From the NCBI GenBank assembly GCA_046318115.1, contig JBKCVA010000059.1, positions 10,078 through 74,077 of the forward strand: a DNA stretch of 64,000 nt. The letters are read 5' to 3'. This document shows positions 26,425-34,197 of this stretch, one piece after another (the stretch's first letter is position 1; every line of letters begins with the position of its first letter). Made by a program: the position numbers and the translations under genes. The notes under the pieces are model-generated. The model ran no database searches. It was not told the origin of the DNA and was given only the letters and a program-made list of their open reading frames with translations. This DNA comes from Aquimonas sp046318115. Lineage in GTDB: Bacteria > Pseudomonadota > Gammaproteobacteria > Xanthomonadales > Xanthomonadaceae.

Positions 26425-27666
26425 ATGCCCCGTGTGACATCGCGCCTCGCGCTTGGATTCGGCCTTGCCCTGGGCTGGCTGTCGACGGCAGCGAGCGCCG
26501 AGGTCAGCGCGGCGCCGACGCGCCAGCCGACCGTGGAGATTACGGCCGAGAGCGCGCGCGCCCAGCAGACAGCTCGCGCGATCGAGCGCCTCGCCGATCG
26601 CCTGGTGCGCGAATACGGAGTGGTCGGCATGGCGGTCAGCGTGGTGCACGGCGACCAGGTGCTGCTGGAGCGCGGCTTCGGTCACACCCAGGCGGGCCGC
26701 AGCGAGGATGTCGATGCCGACACCGCCTTTCGCCTCGCATCCCTGTCCAAGGCCTTCGCTGGCACCCTGGCGGGCCTGCTGGTCGAGGAAGGCGCACTGC
26801 GCTGGGACACCCGCGTGGCCGACCATCTGCCGGCCTTCGCGCTGGCGCGCGCCGACACGGCGATGGAAACCACCGCCGCCGATCTGTTGAGCCACACCGT
26901 GGGCCTCGGCTTCCACACCTTCGACCGCGAGCTGGAGGACGACCAGCCTTATCCGCTGCTCGCGCAGCGCCTGGGCGAAGCGCCGATGCTGTGCCCGGAC
27001 GGCCGCTGCTATGCCTACCAGAACATCGCTTTCAGCCTGATCGGCGACCTCGCCTTTGCCGTCACGGGCGACTTCTTCACCCACCTCGTCGAGAAGAAGA
27101 TCTTCCACCCGCTGGGCATGTACGGCGCGACCTATGGCCGCGAGGGCCTGGAGGGCAGCGCCCGCTGGGCGCGGCCGCACGTGATGGCGGGCGGGCGCTT
27201 CGTCGCCCTGCGCCCCAAAGAGAACTACTACCGGGTTCCGCCAGCCGCCGGCGTCAACGCCACCGCGCGCGACATGTCGCAGTGGCTGCTGGCGCAGATG
27301 GGGCGGCGTCCCGACGTGCTCTCGCCCGAACTGCTGACGGAAATCCAGAAGCCGTTGGTGGCGACCCCTTCCGAACTGCGTGCGGCTCCCTGGCGTCGCG
27401 AGCGCCTCAAGGCTGCGCACTATGGCCTCGGCTGGCGTGTCTTCGACTACGCCGGCGAAACCCTGGTCTTCCATGGCGGTGCGGTGCAAGGCTACCGCGG
27501 CCTGATCGGCTTCCTGCCGGAGCGCGGCTTCGGCATCGCGGTGCTGGTCAACTGCGAGTGCCGGCTGCAGAGCGGCCTGTTGCCCACCGCGCTTGACAGC
27601 TTCCTCGGTCTCCCGCGCAAGGACTGGATGCAGCTCGAGTCGCAGCCGCGTCGACGCCGGCGCTGA
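26425..27666 (+). CDS. Class C beta-lactamase-like serine hydrolase, secreted
   Basis: 413 residues from ATG 26425, the start that gives a signal peptide (MPRVTSRLALGFGLALGWLS, cleavage after ASA). The active-site SxxK is LASLSKAFA at about 100-108, and the second motif YxN is AYQNIAFS. The third motif KTG is replaced by HGG (FHGGAVQGYRG), common in the penicillin-binding / esterase branch. It probably hydrolyses an ester or peptide in the periplasm. Antibiotic hydrolysis cannot be inferred. It is divergent from lemA with a 123-bp gap. Confidence 0.91.
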   Translation: MPRVTSRLALGFGLALGWLSTAASAEVSAAPTRQPTVEITAESARAQQTARAIERLADRLVREYGVVGMAVSVVHGDQVLLERGFGHTQAGRSEDVDADTAFRLASLSKAFAGTLAGLLVEEGALRWDTRVADHLPAFALARADTAMETTAADLLSHTVGLGFHTFDRELEDDQPYPLLAQRLGEAPMLCPDGRCYAYQNIAFSLIGDLAFAVTGDFFTHLVEKKIFHPLGMYGATYGREGLEGSARWARPHVMAGGRFVALRPKENYYRVPPAAGVNATARDMSQWLLAQMGRRPDVLSPELLTEIQKPLVATPSELRAAPWRRERLKAAHYGLGWRVFDYAGETLVFHGGAVQGYRGLIGFLPERGFGIAVLVNCECRLQSGLLPTALDSFLGLPRKDWMQLESQPRRRRR

Positions 27667-28131
27667 GCCGCCGCTGCATCGCGCGATGCAGTGAGAGCAT
27701 GTGAGAAAACCATCCGCCTACTGCGGCTGCTTCTGGACGCTCGCCGCGACCGAGTGGTCAAGGCTGAGATGTTCGGTGTTGTCCTCGCGCCACGAAGGGC
27801 GCACCCACGGACCGAGCACGCATCTGGCTGAGCGAGCGCTTTAGGCAAGCCATGGCGTCGCCGCACAGCGACCGAACACGTCCGTAGTTGCGCAGGGCTC
27901 GCAACCACGAATCGAGGCGAGCAGAGCCTTGATCCGTCCGGCCCCGAGTGCGGCACAACGCTCCTATCCGCTGCGCTCCAAGCTTGCGTTGCCGTGCTTG
28001 CCCGGCGCGGCCATCAGCGCGAACCCGCAAGGCCGCGTGGTCGGGGCTTCAGGGCGCCCCGCAGCAACACGGGACTCGCCACATGCCTTGTCTTGAGGAG
28101 ACAGCCACCCGCTGGATGCCCTGGCGCGCCC
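27667..28131. other. Gene-free stretch with a palindrome and a MITE-like half copy
   Basis: No supported gene. A perfect 18-bp palindrome, CTGCATCGCGCGATGCAG, lies at 27673-27690, seven bases after the hydrolase stop. At 27693 begins a sequence matching the right end of the MITE-like element in reverse orientation (GAGAGCATGTGAGAA, CGCCTACTGCGGCTGC, TTCTGGACG). The match fades after about 60 bp. The rest shows nothing recognised. Confidence 0.75.
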
Positions 28132-28167
28132 AAAAAAGAAACCCCGATGCAAGAGCGCACCGGGGTT
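28132..28167 (-). terminator. Rho-independent terminator of the H1-like gene
   Basis: On the minus strand the stem AACCCCG / CGGGGTT is followed directly by TCTTTTTT, about 60 nt after the gene stop. This is a standard intrinsic terminator. Confidence 0.9.
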
Positions 28168-28227
28168 CGATGTTCTGCCGTGAGGCGACGGCAAACGTCG
28201 CCTCACGCGAGCACGCAGCGCCTCGCT

Positions 28228-28653
28228 TCAGGCAGCCGGAGCAGCCGGCGGCGGAACGAGCGGAGCAGCAGGCTTCTTCGTGGCAGCCGGCTTCGTCGCA
28301 GCAGGCTTCTTCGCCGGGGCCGCCGTCTTGGCTGCCGGCTTCTTGGCGGGAGCCGCCTTCTTGGCAGCAGCCTTCTTCGCCGGTGCAGCCTTCTTGGCCA
28401 CAACCTTCTTGGCAGGCGCCTTCTTGACCGCAGCCTTCTTGGCCGGAGCGGCCTTCTTGGCCGGAGCCTTCTTGGCAGCGACCTTCTTCACCGCGGCCTT
28501 CTTGGCCGGAGCAGCAGCCTTCTTGGCGGCAGCCTTCTTGGCCGGAGCAGCAGCCTTCTTCGCAGCAGCCTTCTTGGCCGGAGCAGCAGCCTTCTTCGCG
28601 GCAGCCTTCTTGGCCGGAGCGGCCTTCTTCGCAGCAGGTTTCTTGATGGCCAT
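28228..28653 (-). CDS. Histone H1-like Lys/Ala/Pro-rich DNA-binding protein
   Basis: 141 residues, almost entirely built from KKAAAPAKKAAAKKA-type repeats, beginning MAIKKPAAKKAAPAKK. The sequence is like AlgP/AlgR3 of Pseudomonas and other bacterial histone H1 mimics that bind and condense DNA. The composition gives a highly basic, disordered chain. The DNA repeat makes long open frames on several frames and strands, so only this frame, with a normal ATG and terminator, is kept. A promoter candidate lies about 400 bp upstream. Repeat number is likely to vary between strains. Confidence 0.93.
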   Translation of the reverse strand: MAIKKPAAKKAAPAKKAAAKKAAAPAKKAAAKKAAAPAKKAAAKKAAAPAKKAAVKKVAAKKAPAKKAAPAKKAAVKKAPAKKVVAKKAAPAKKAAAKKAAPAKKPAAKTAAPAKKPAATKPAATKKPAAPLVPPPAAPAA

Positions 28654-29532
28654 CGTCGGGTTCCTCGTCAGGGTTGATCGCAACTCTTGCAACACGCGTC
28701 CTGCGGCGCGGACATCCTGGTCCACCGCCACTCCACTCCCGGACACCGCGTCCGGTTCCGCGCCTGGACACCTTCCATGGCTGCCCAGCCGATCACGCGC
28801 GAGAGCCCCAGGGCCCACGCGTCCAAACACACGAAGCGAATGCCGCAGCGACCGCCGCAAGCAACGGGATGCGGGCCGGGTTCGGACCGCGGATCCGGCG
28901 ACGTGCCGCATGCGGCGACGTTCCGGGCGAGCGTGTTTTCCGAAGAGAACGCGGCTCCGCCCTTTGCAGGGATTCGCAGAGAGTGCTCTGCCGGATGCCG
29001 TTTCGATGGCTCGCTCTGTTCGACGCCATGTGTTCTGTTCTTGACACGCTGCGCGAAAGCTAATCAGCGCTTTTCTAAGTGTCAACAGAGTTGTCGCACA
29101 CACTGCACGCACAGCCTTCGCGCAGGCGCGATTCAAGGCGTCGAAGGCCACTTCAAAGCCGGCCTCAGCACCCTTATTCCGCTTCGATAAGTAGCAGAAC
29201 CAAACGCCGAAAGCCTTGCAATGCAACGGTTTTCGTTTGCTTGAAGCGGAACTTCTCGATTCCCGCCCGCACTGCAGCGCAACTCGCCGCCAGAAGCACA
29301 CTCGCTGCACTTCGATTCATGTCTGCGGCGCACTCCAATGCACGAACTGCGCAAAACTGCGCGAACTTGCGCGACGACTTCGAATCCGGAGAGGCGTCTT
29401 TGCGCGTTCAAGCAGAGCGATCGCGATGCACGCGAAGCGTGTCGTCCGCGGCGCGGGATGGAGCGCGAGGCGTCGGCCGAACCCGTCGACCCGGGGCGCG
29501 AACGCAGGGCGACTCGGTGATCAGAAACGCGA
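28654..29532. other. Gene-poor region, comparatively AT-rich, upstream of the H1-like gene
   Basis: Some 880 bp carry no convincing gene. The base composition is visibly less GC-rich than the flanking genes, especially 29040-29380. Short basic ORFs exist on the minus strand (for example 28793-29047) but show no known domain. A promoter-like sequence is at 29057-29085. The region could encode a long 5' leader or a small RNA for the H1-like gene. Confidence 0.55.
29057..29085 (-). promoter_or_regulatory. Sigma-70-like promoter candidate
   Basis: On the minus strand TTGACA (29085-29080) and TAGCTT (29062-29057) are 17 bp apart. The -35 matches consensus perfectly. It points toward the H1-like gene, whose ATG is about 400 nt downstream. 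Confidence 0.5.
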
Positions 29533-29553
29533 ACGGGGCGCCAGGCGCCCCGT
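29533..29553 (-). terminator. Strong hairpin after gcvH
   Basis: ACGGGGCGCC and GGCGCCCCGT form a perfect inverted repeat 42 bp past the gcvH stop. There is no clear T-run on the minus strand, so it may slow or end transcription only in part. Confidence 0.6.
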
Positions 29554-29594
29554 TCTTCGCAAGCCTTGCGGCCAATGGCACGACCGCCGAAGGC

Positions 29595-29981
29595 TTACTC
29601 CTCGAGCAGTTCGGCGTACTCGTCCGGCCCGAGCAGATCATCAAGCTGCGAAGGCTCGGAAGGCTGCAGCACGAACAGCCAGCCCTTGCCGTAAGCATCG
29701 CCGTTGATGGTCTCGGGGGCGTCGGAGAGCTCCTCGTTCACCGCCACGACGGTGCCGGAGAGCGGTGCATAGACATCGCTCGCGGCCTTGACCGACTCGA
29801 CCACCGCCACGCCTTTGCCGGCCTCGACCTCATCGCCGACGCCGGGCAGCTCGACGTAGACCAGGTCACCCAGCGCAGCCTGCGCGTGGTCTGAGATGCC
29901 GACGGTGACGCGACCGTCGTCCTCCAGCCGCGCCCACTCGTGGGACTTCAGGAACTTCAGGTCGCCGGGGATCTCGCTCAT
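29595..29981 (-). CDS. gcvH: Glycine cleavage system H protein
   Basis: 128 residues from ATG 29981. The H protein carries a lipoyl arm that shuttles the aminomethyl group between P, T and L proteins. The lipoylation motif VVESVKAASDVYAPLSG places the modified lysine at residue 65. The N-terminus KFLKSHEWARLEDDGRVTVG and the ending WLFVLQPS...LLGPDEYAELLE fit the family. It lies 91 bp after gcvT in the same direction. The P-protein gene is not in the window. Confidence 0.97.
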   Translation of the reverse strand: MSEIPGDLKFLKSHEWARLEDDGRVTVGISDHAQAALGDLVYVELPGVGDEVEAGKGVAVVESVKAASDVYAPLSGTVVAVNEELSDAPETINGDAYGKGWLFVLQPSEPSQLDDLLGPDEYAELLEE

Positions 29982-30072
29982 GGGTCTGCTCCTTGGCAGG
30001 CGGTGGTTCGGTGTGGGGGCGATGCGAAACCGCGTCGCGGGCGGCGCGAGTTTATCAGTGGTGTCCGCTGCT

Positions 30073-31158
30073 TCAGATGCCGTCGCGCGGCTTGCCGTCG
30101 CGCACAAAGGGCGCCGTCACCTGGCGCACAGGCACATCGCGGCCACGGATGTCGACCGCGATCGCACCGGGTTCGCCGGACGGAACGCGTGCAAATGCGA
30201 TCGCCTTGCCCAGCGTCGGCGAGAACGTGCCCGAGAGGATCTCGCCATCGCCGTTGGCGGTGCGCACGGTCTGGCCGTGGCGCAGCACGCCCTTCTCGTC
30301 CAGCACGAGGCCGATCAGCTGGCGCGGCACGCCGGCTGCTTTCTGCGCCTCCAACGCGGCGCGTCCGATGAAGTCGCGGCCCTCGTCCAGCGCAATCGTC
30401 CAGGCGAGCGCGGCTTCCCAGGGCGTGGTGTCCTCGTCCATGTCCTGACCATAGAGGTTCATGCCGGCTTCCAGACGCAGCGTGTCGCGGGCGCCCAAGC
30501 CGCAGGGCTTGACGCCAACCTCCAACAGGCGGTCCCACAGGGCTACCGCCTCGCCCTCGGGCACGATGATCTCGAAACCGTCCTCACCGGTGTAGCCGGT
30601 GCGCGCGATGAACAGGCCATCCGCCTCGACCGCGGCGAACTTGCCGACCGGCTCGACCGCAGCGCGACCCGCAGCGCTCAGCAGGCCCAGCACGCGCTCG
30701 CGCGCGTTCGGCCCCTGCACCGCGACCATCGCCAACTCGGGGCGCTCGCGCACTTCGATGCCGAAGGGTTCGGCCTTGGCGTTGATCCAGGCCATGTCCT
30801 TGTCGCGGGTGGCGGCGTTCACCACCAGGCGGAAGAAGTCCTCGGCGAGGAAATAGACGATCAGGTCGTCGACCACGCCGCCGCGCGCGTTGAGCATGCA
30901 GGAGTAGAGCGCCTTGCCAGGCTTCTTCAGCTTGTCTACCGAGTTGGCCAGCAGTTGGCGCAGGAAGGCGCGGACGTTGGCGCCGTGCAGGTCGACCACG
31001 GTCATGTGGGAGACGTCGAACATCCCGGCGTCGCGACGCACCTGGTGGTGCTCCTCGATCTGCGAGCCGTAGGCGATCGGCATGTCCCAGCCGCCGAAGT
31101 CGACCATGCGGGCGCCAAGTTCACGGTGGCGGGCGTTCAACACGGTCTGCTGGCTCAT
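30073..31158 (-). CDS. gcvT: Glycine cleavage system aminomethyltransferase
   Basis: 361 residues from ATG 31158, with TTGGAG in front. It transfers the methylene group from the H-protein arm to tetrahydrofolate, releasing ammonia. Typical sequences are MVDFGGWDMPIAYGSQ, MFDVSHMTVVDLHG, ARTGYTGEDGFEI, GLGARDTLRLEAGMNLYGQD and the C-terminal GEILSGTFSPTLGKAIAFA. No glycine riboswitch is recognisable in the 96-bp gap to the divergent sigma factor gene. Confidence 0.97.
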   Translation of the reverse strand: MSQQTVLNARHRELGARMVDFGGWDMPIAYGSQIEEHHQVRRDAGMFDVSHMTVVDLHGANVRAFLRQLLANSVDKLKKPGKALYSCMLNARGGVVDDLIVYFLAEDFFRLVVNAATRDKDMAWINAKAEPFGIEVRERPELAMVAVQGPNARERVLGLLSAAGRAAVEPVGKFAAVEADGLFIARTGYTGEDGFEIIVPEGEAVALWDRLLEVGVKPCGLGARDTLRLEAGMNLYGQDMDEDTTPWEAALAWTIALDEGRDFIGRAALEAQKAAGVPRQLIGLVLDEKGVLRHGQTVRTANGDGEILSGTFSPTLGKAIAFARVPSGEPGAIAVDIRGRDVPVRQVTAPFVRDGKPRDGI

Positions 31159-31210
31159 GCGGGCTCCAATGCGGGGCTGGAAGAATCGGAGGGGCATTAT
31201 CGAGCTTCGA

Positions 31211-31254
31211 ACGTGCAGGTAAACCCTTCGCCGCCGTAGGGCATCCCTGCACGT
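31211..31254. promoter_or_regulatory. Inverted repeat in front of the ECF sigma gene
   Basis: ACGTGCAGG (31211-31219) and CCTGCACGT (31246-31254) form a perfect 9-bp inverted repeat with a 26-bp spacer. The right arm ends exactly at the sigma factor ATG. It could be an operator or a leader hairpin controlling either divergent gene. Confidence 0.5.
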
Positions 31255-31863
31255 ATGCTCGACGCGACCCTGCCCTTGCCCGATACCTCTGCCTTGACCG
31301 ACGTCACCGTGCCCGCTGCCGATCACGGCGCACTGTCCGATCCGCTGGCCGCGCTGGCGCGGCGCGCGGCGCGGGGCGATGTGCAGGCCTTCGAAGCGCT
31401 CTATCGCGCGGAGCATCGACGGATTTATGCGGCGGTGTGGCGACTGGTGGGCGGGCACGAGGCGCGCGCCGAAGAGCTCACCCAGGACGCTTTCGTCCGC
31501 GCCTGGAGATCGCTGCCGGGCTTCCGCTTTGAAGCGCCGGTCGGCGCGTGGCTGCATCGCCTTGCCGTGAACACCGCGTTGATGGATCTGCGCGCGCGCC
31601 GCGACGCGGAAGATCTCGAAGTGGACGACAACACGCTGTCGCTGCAGGCCGCGCCGCGACAGGCACAGGAGCATCAGATCGATCTGCAGGCGGCAATCCT
31701 CAAGTTGCCCTCACGCGCCCGCGCCGTGCTGGTGCTGCACGACATCGAGGGCCTGACCCACGAAGAAATCGGCGAGTCGCTGGGCATCGCGCCCGGCAGC
31801 TGCAAGGCCCATCTGCATCGCGCGCGCCAACACCTGCGACGCGCGCTGGGAGACACCGCATGA
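31255..31863 (+). CDS. ECF RNA polymerase sigma factor (RpoE-like)
   Basis: 202 residues. Sigma region 2 is visible in DVQAFEALYRAEHRRIYA...EELTQDAFVRAWRSLPGFR, here cut, and region 4 in LPSRARAVLVLHDIEGLTHEEIGESLGI with the helix-turn-helix and CKAHLHRARQHLR. It likely directs transcription of a small envelope-stress regulon. Its TGA overlaps the ATG of the next gene (ATGA), so it is co-translated with a predicted anti-sigma protein. The start may lie further in, for example before DPLAALARRA. Confidence 0.95.
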   Translation: MLDATLPLPDTSALTDVTVPAADHGALSDPLAALARRAARGDVQAFEALYRAEHRRIYAAVWRLVGGHEARAEELTQDAFVRAWRSLPGFRFEAPVGAWLHRLAVNTALMDLRARRDAEDLEVDDNTLSLQAAPRQAQEHQIDLQAAILKLPSRARAVLVLHDIEGLTHEEIGESLGIAPGSCKAHLHRARQHLRRALGDTA

Positions 31864-32429
31864 ACCGTTTACCCGAACACGACGACGACCTCGGCTGGCG
31901 CGAACGGCTGCACGCAGACCCACCGACGCCCAAGCATGCGCCGGACCTGTGGCACGGCATCGCCGCGCGCATGTCCGCTCGACAACCGGACGCGTTGCAC
32001 CACCCCATCGGCGCGCCGGCGGCAGCGTTGCGCTCCACGTCCTCGTCGCACCATCGACGACGTCGGACTGTCGCCCTGTCGCTGCTGGCCAACGCCTGTC
32101 TGCTGGCGGTGGTGGTGATGGGTGTGCAGGCACCGCCAGAGCCCGGCCTGGCGCCGGCGCCGATGACGAGCGCGCATCCGCTAGACACCCTGCTGCTTCG
32201 CGAGGCCGCAGCCCTCGAGCGCGAGTACGCCGCCGCCTTTGCGCAGTTCGAGGACGCGCCACTGGCCGCGGCCCTGCAGCCGGGACTGCAGGCGCTGGAT
32301 GCGGAAGGCCGCCGCCTCCACGCCGCGCTGTCCGAACACCCCCAGCAGGCGCGCCTGCTCGATGAACTGCGCCGCGTGCACCAGCGCCGCCTGGATCTTC
32401 TGCGGCGCGGCATCGAACGCAATGCCTGA
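31860..32429 (+). CDS. Predicted single-pass anti-sigma-like membrane protein
   Basis: 189 residues. The cytoplasmic part (about 1-67) is rich in Asp, His and Arg. One membrane helix lies at about 70-90 (TVALSLLANACLLAVVVMGV). The periplasmic part is helical, with LLREAAALEREYAAAF and LLDELRRVHQRRLDLLRRG, similar in style to heavy-metal-resistance/CnrY-like or Spy-like sensor domains. No database family is recognised. The 4-nt overlap with the sigma gene and the topology are the reasons for the anti-sigma call, so this is inference. Confidence 0.75.
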   Translation: MNRLPEHDDDLGWRERLHADPPTPKHAPDLWHGIAARMSARQPDALHHPIGAPAAALRSTSSSHHRRRRTVALSLLANACLLAVVVMGVQAPPEPGLAPAPMTSAHPLDTLLLREAAALEREYAAAFAQFEDAPLAAALQPGLQALDAEGRRLHAALSEHPQQARLLDELRRVHQRRLDLLRRGIERNA

Positions 32430-32492
32430 TCGCGCCGCATGCACGCCGGGCACACGATGCCCAGACCGTTTCCCTTCCGGAGAGAACCCTTC

Positions 32493-33422
32493 ATGTCTGC
32501 AATCCGTCCCCTGCCCTTCGCAACCCTGAGCCTGGCACTCGGCCTGCTGGCTGCCCTGCCCTGCGCTTCCGCGCAGACCCCCATCGACGAAACCCGCACC
32601 CTGTCGTCCGATGCGCGCGTGTCGGTCAGCAACATCAAGGGCAGCATCCGCATCGTCGGCGTCGAGGGCAGCACACTGCGCCTGCGCGGCCAGTTGGGCG
32701 AGAACGCAGAGCTCAAGCTTTCGGCGGACGATCCCGAGGCGGTAAGCATCGAGATCGAGTACCCCAGCAGTTCAGGTTGGGGCTGGGGCGTGTCCTCCGG
32801 GGGCGACACCGATCTGGAGATCGAGTTGCCCAACGACGCGCGGCTCGATGTGGAGGCGGTCAGTGCCAGCATCGACGTGCGCGGCGTGAGCGGCCGCAGC
32901 CTCAAGATCGGCGCCGTGAGCGGCGACGTCGACGTCCGCGACAGCGCACCGCAGCGGCTGGATCTCGAAACCGTCAGCGGCGGTCAGCGCATCCGTACGG
33001 GTGCCAGCGAGATCGATCTGGCATCGGTCAGCGGCAGCATCGAGGTCGAAGCCAACGCCGCCCTCCGCCTGCGCGCCGAAGCCGTCTCGGGCAGCGTGGA
33101 CCTGCGCCTTCCGCAGCCGATCGACGAACTGCGGGTCGAAACCGTTTCCGGCGAGGTGCGTGCGAGCGCTGGCCCCAGCGCGAGCGGGCTGCTGCGCATC
33201 GAAACCCTGAGCGGCGCGCTGCGCCTTGAGCTGCCGGCGGCCACCTCGGCGCGGATCGAGGCCGAGAGCTTCAGCGGGCGCATCCGCAGCCCGGTTGGCG
33301 AGGTCGTGCGCGAGGACTACGGCCCGGGTTCCAGTCTTGATGCCAGCCTCGGCGACGGCGCAGCGCGGATCCGGCTGGAGACCTTTTCGGGCGCGATCGA
33401 CTTGAGCGTGCAGGGACGTTGA
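32493..33422 (+). CDS. DUF4097 family secreted beta-repeat protein
   Basis: 309 residues from ATG 32493, preceded by CCGGAGAG. A signal peptide (FATLSLALGLLAALPCASA) precedes repeats of the type xxxxVSGSVDxR: LDVEAVSASIDVRGVSG, LKIGAVSGDVDVRD, LASVSGSIEVEA, LRAEAVSGSVDLR, RVETVSGEVRAS and RIETLSGALRLE. This fits a DUF4097 right-handed beta structure. It follows the sigma / anti-sigma pair by 63 bp and is likely part of the same operon. It may act as a periplasmic sensor or target of the stress response. Confidence 0.88.
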   Translation: MSAIRPLPFATLSLALGLLAALPCASAQTPIDETRTLSSDARVSVSNIKGSIRIVGVEGSTLRLRGQLGENAELKLSADDPEAVSIEIEYPSSSGWGWGVSSGGDTDLEIELPNDARLDVEAVSASIDVRGVSGRSLKIGAVSGDVDVRDSAPQRLDLETVSGGQRIRTGASEIDLASVSGSIEVEANAALRLRAEAVSGSVDLRLPQPIDELRVETVSGEVRASAGPSASGLLRIETLSGALRLELPAATSARIEAESFSGRIRSPVGEVVREDYGPGSSLDASLGDGAARIRLETFSGAIDLSVQGR

Positions 33423-33450
33423 GCGAGCGCCAGGGCGAGTCTGAGGAACT

Positions 33451-33629
33451 CAGCGCGCGTGAATGATCCGGAGGCCGTAGCAAAGGCGTGGCTGGGCGTT
33501 CGTGGCAAAACGCAGCACGTGAATTCAAGGGAGTCTGGTGGGCCAAATGACCGCGGAGTTCGCGGAGCGCGCTGCCGCCACGGGCGTCCAGAGGCGGCCG
33601 CAGCAGGGCTAGGGTTCTCACATGCTCTC
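33451..33629. repeat. MITE-like element, copy 2
   Basis: About 179 bp matching 20146-20322: shared TGGGCGTTCGTGGCAAAAC, CACGTGAATTCAAGG, ACCGCGGAGTTCGCGGAG and, at the right end, GGTTCTCACATGCTCTC (33613-33629). The left terminal repeat is weaker. The remaining gap up to 33822 shows only a weak hairpin (CCAAGG / CCTTGG at 33801-33820) and no gene. Confidence 0.85.
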
Positions 33630-33822
33630 TGCGTTGCCACGCCCCAGGGAGGCCGCGCCCGCGGTTCGGACACGCAAGCGCTTGTTCTGGCACAGCCAGA
33701 CAATGCGAAGGCGCAGAGGCGCTGCGAACGAACGCGTGTCGACCACCGAAGGACGCGCGACCAGGGATCAAGGCCAGGAGAGGCGTGATCGGTGTCGCCC
33801 CAAGGCCTGACTGACCTTGGGT

Positions 33823-34107
33823 TCAGTGCAGTCGCCGCGGGCGCTGCAGTCGACGGGCGGCAAGCAGGACCATCGAAGTGGCGGGCCACAGCAGCAGCCA
33901 GAACGGCCACCAGCCGATCAGCGGGTCGCTGCCGCGCAACGTCGGAAACAGCAGGCTGGCGATGGTGCCGGTGCACAGCCAGAGGTACAGCAGCGGCGCA
34001 AGCACGTCGCAGACCGCCGAGGATCGCCCGTCGGCCCTCGACTCGCGGCGGAGCGCTGCGGGGGTGGGCGGAAGTGGCTGCAGGACGCGGTGGTGCAACA
34101 GGGACAT
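33823..34107 (-). CDS. Small two-helix membrane protein, unknown
   Basis: 94 residues with AGGAG placed 7 nt before the ATG. Two predicted helices are APLLYLWLCTGTIASLLF and WWPFWLLLWPATSMVLLAA, followed by a basic tail RRLQRPRRLH. This topology (positive cytoplasmic end) and the ribosome site support a real gene. No family is recognised. It sits downstream of the patatin gene on the other side of a 90-bp gap, on the same strand. Confidence 0.6.
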   Translation of the reverse strand: MSLLHHRVLQPLPPTPAALRRESRADGRSSAVCDVLAPLLYLWLCTGTIASLLFPTLRGSDPLIGWWPFWLLLWPATSMVLLAARRLQRPRRLH

Positions 34108-34197
34108 GGCGGGCTCCTAATCGCTCGGGAGCCCGGACTCTGTGCGGCGCTCATCTCAGGGGCTGAGACCGCCACAGCGCGAGCGGTCGCGCGAGGT

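Noticed and set aside
25696..27489. 597-residue version of the LemA protein
   Set aside because: The upstream portion is antisense to the serine hydrolase. The ribosome site GGAGG at the ATG 26301 decides the start.
28793..29047. 84-residue basic ORF on the minus strand
   Set aside because: No ribosome site or similarity seen. It could be real but cannot be supported by sequence alone.
28228..29310. 360-residue version of the H1-like gene
   Set aside because: The extra 219 residues show no domain and cross the gene-poor region. MAIKKPAAKK at 28653 is the usual beginning of this protein type.
31159..31254. Glycine riboswitch ahead of gcvT
   Set aside because: The gap is only 96 bp and shows no conserved glycine aptamer core.
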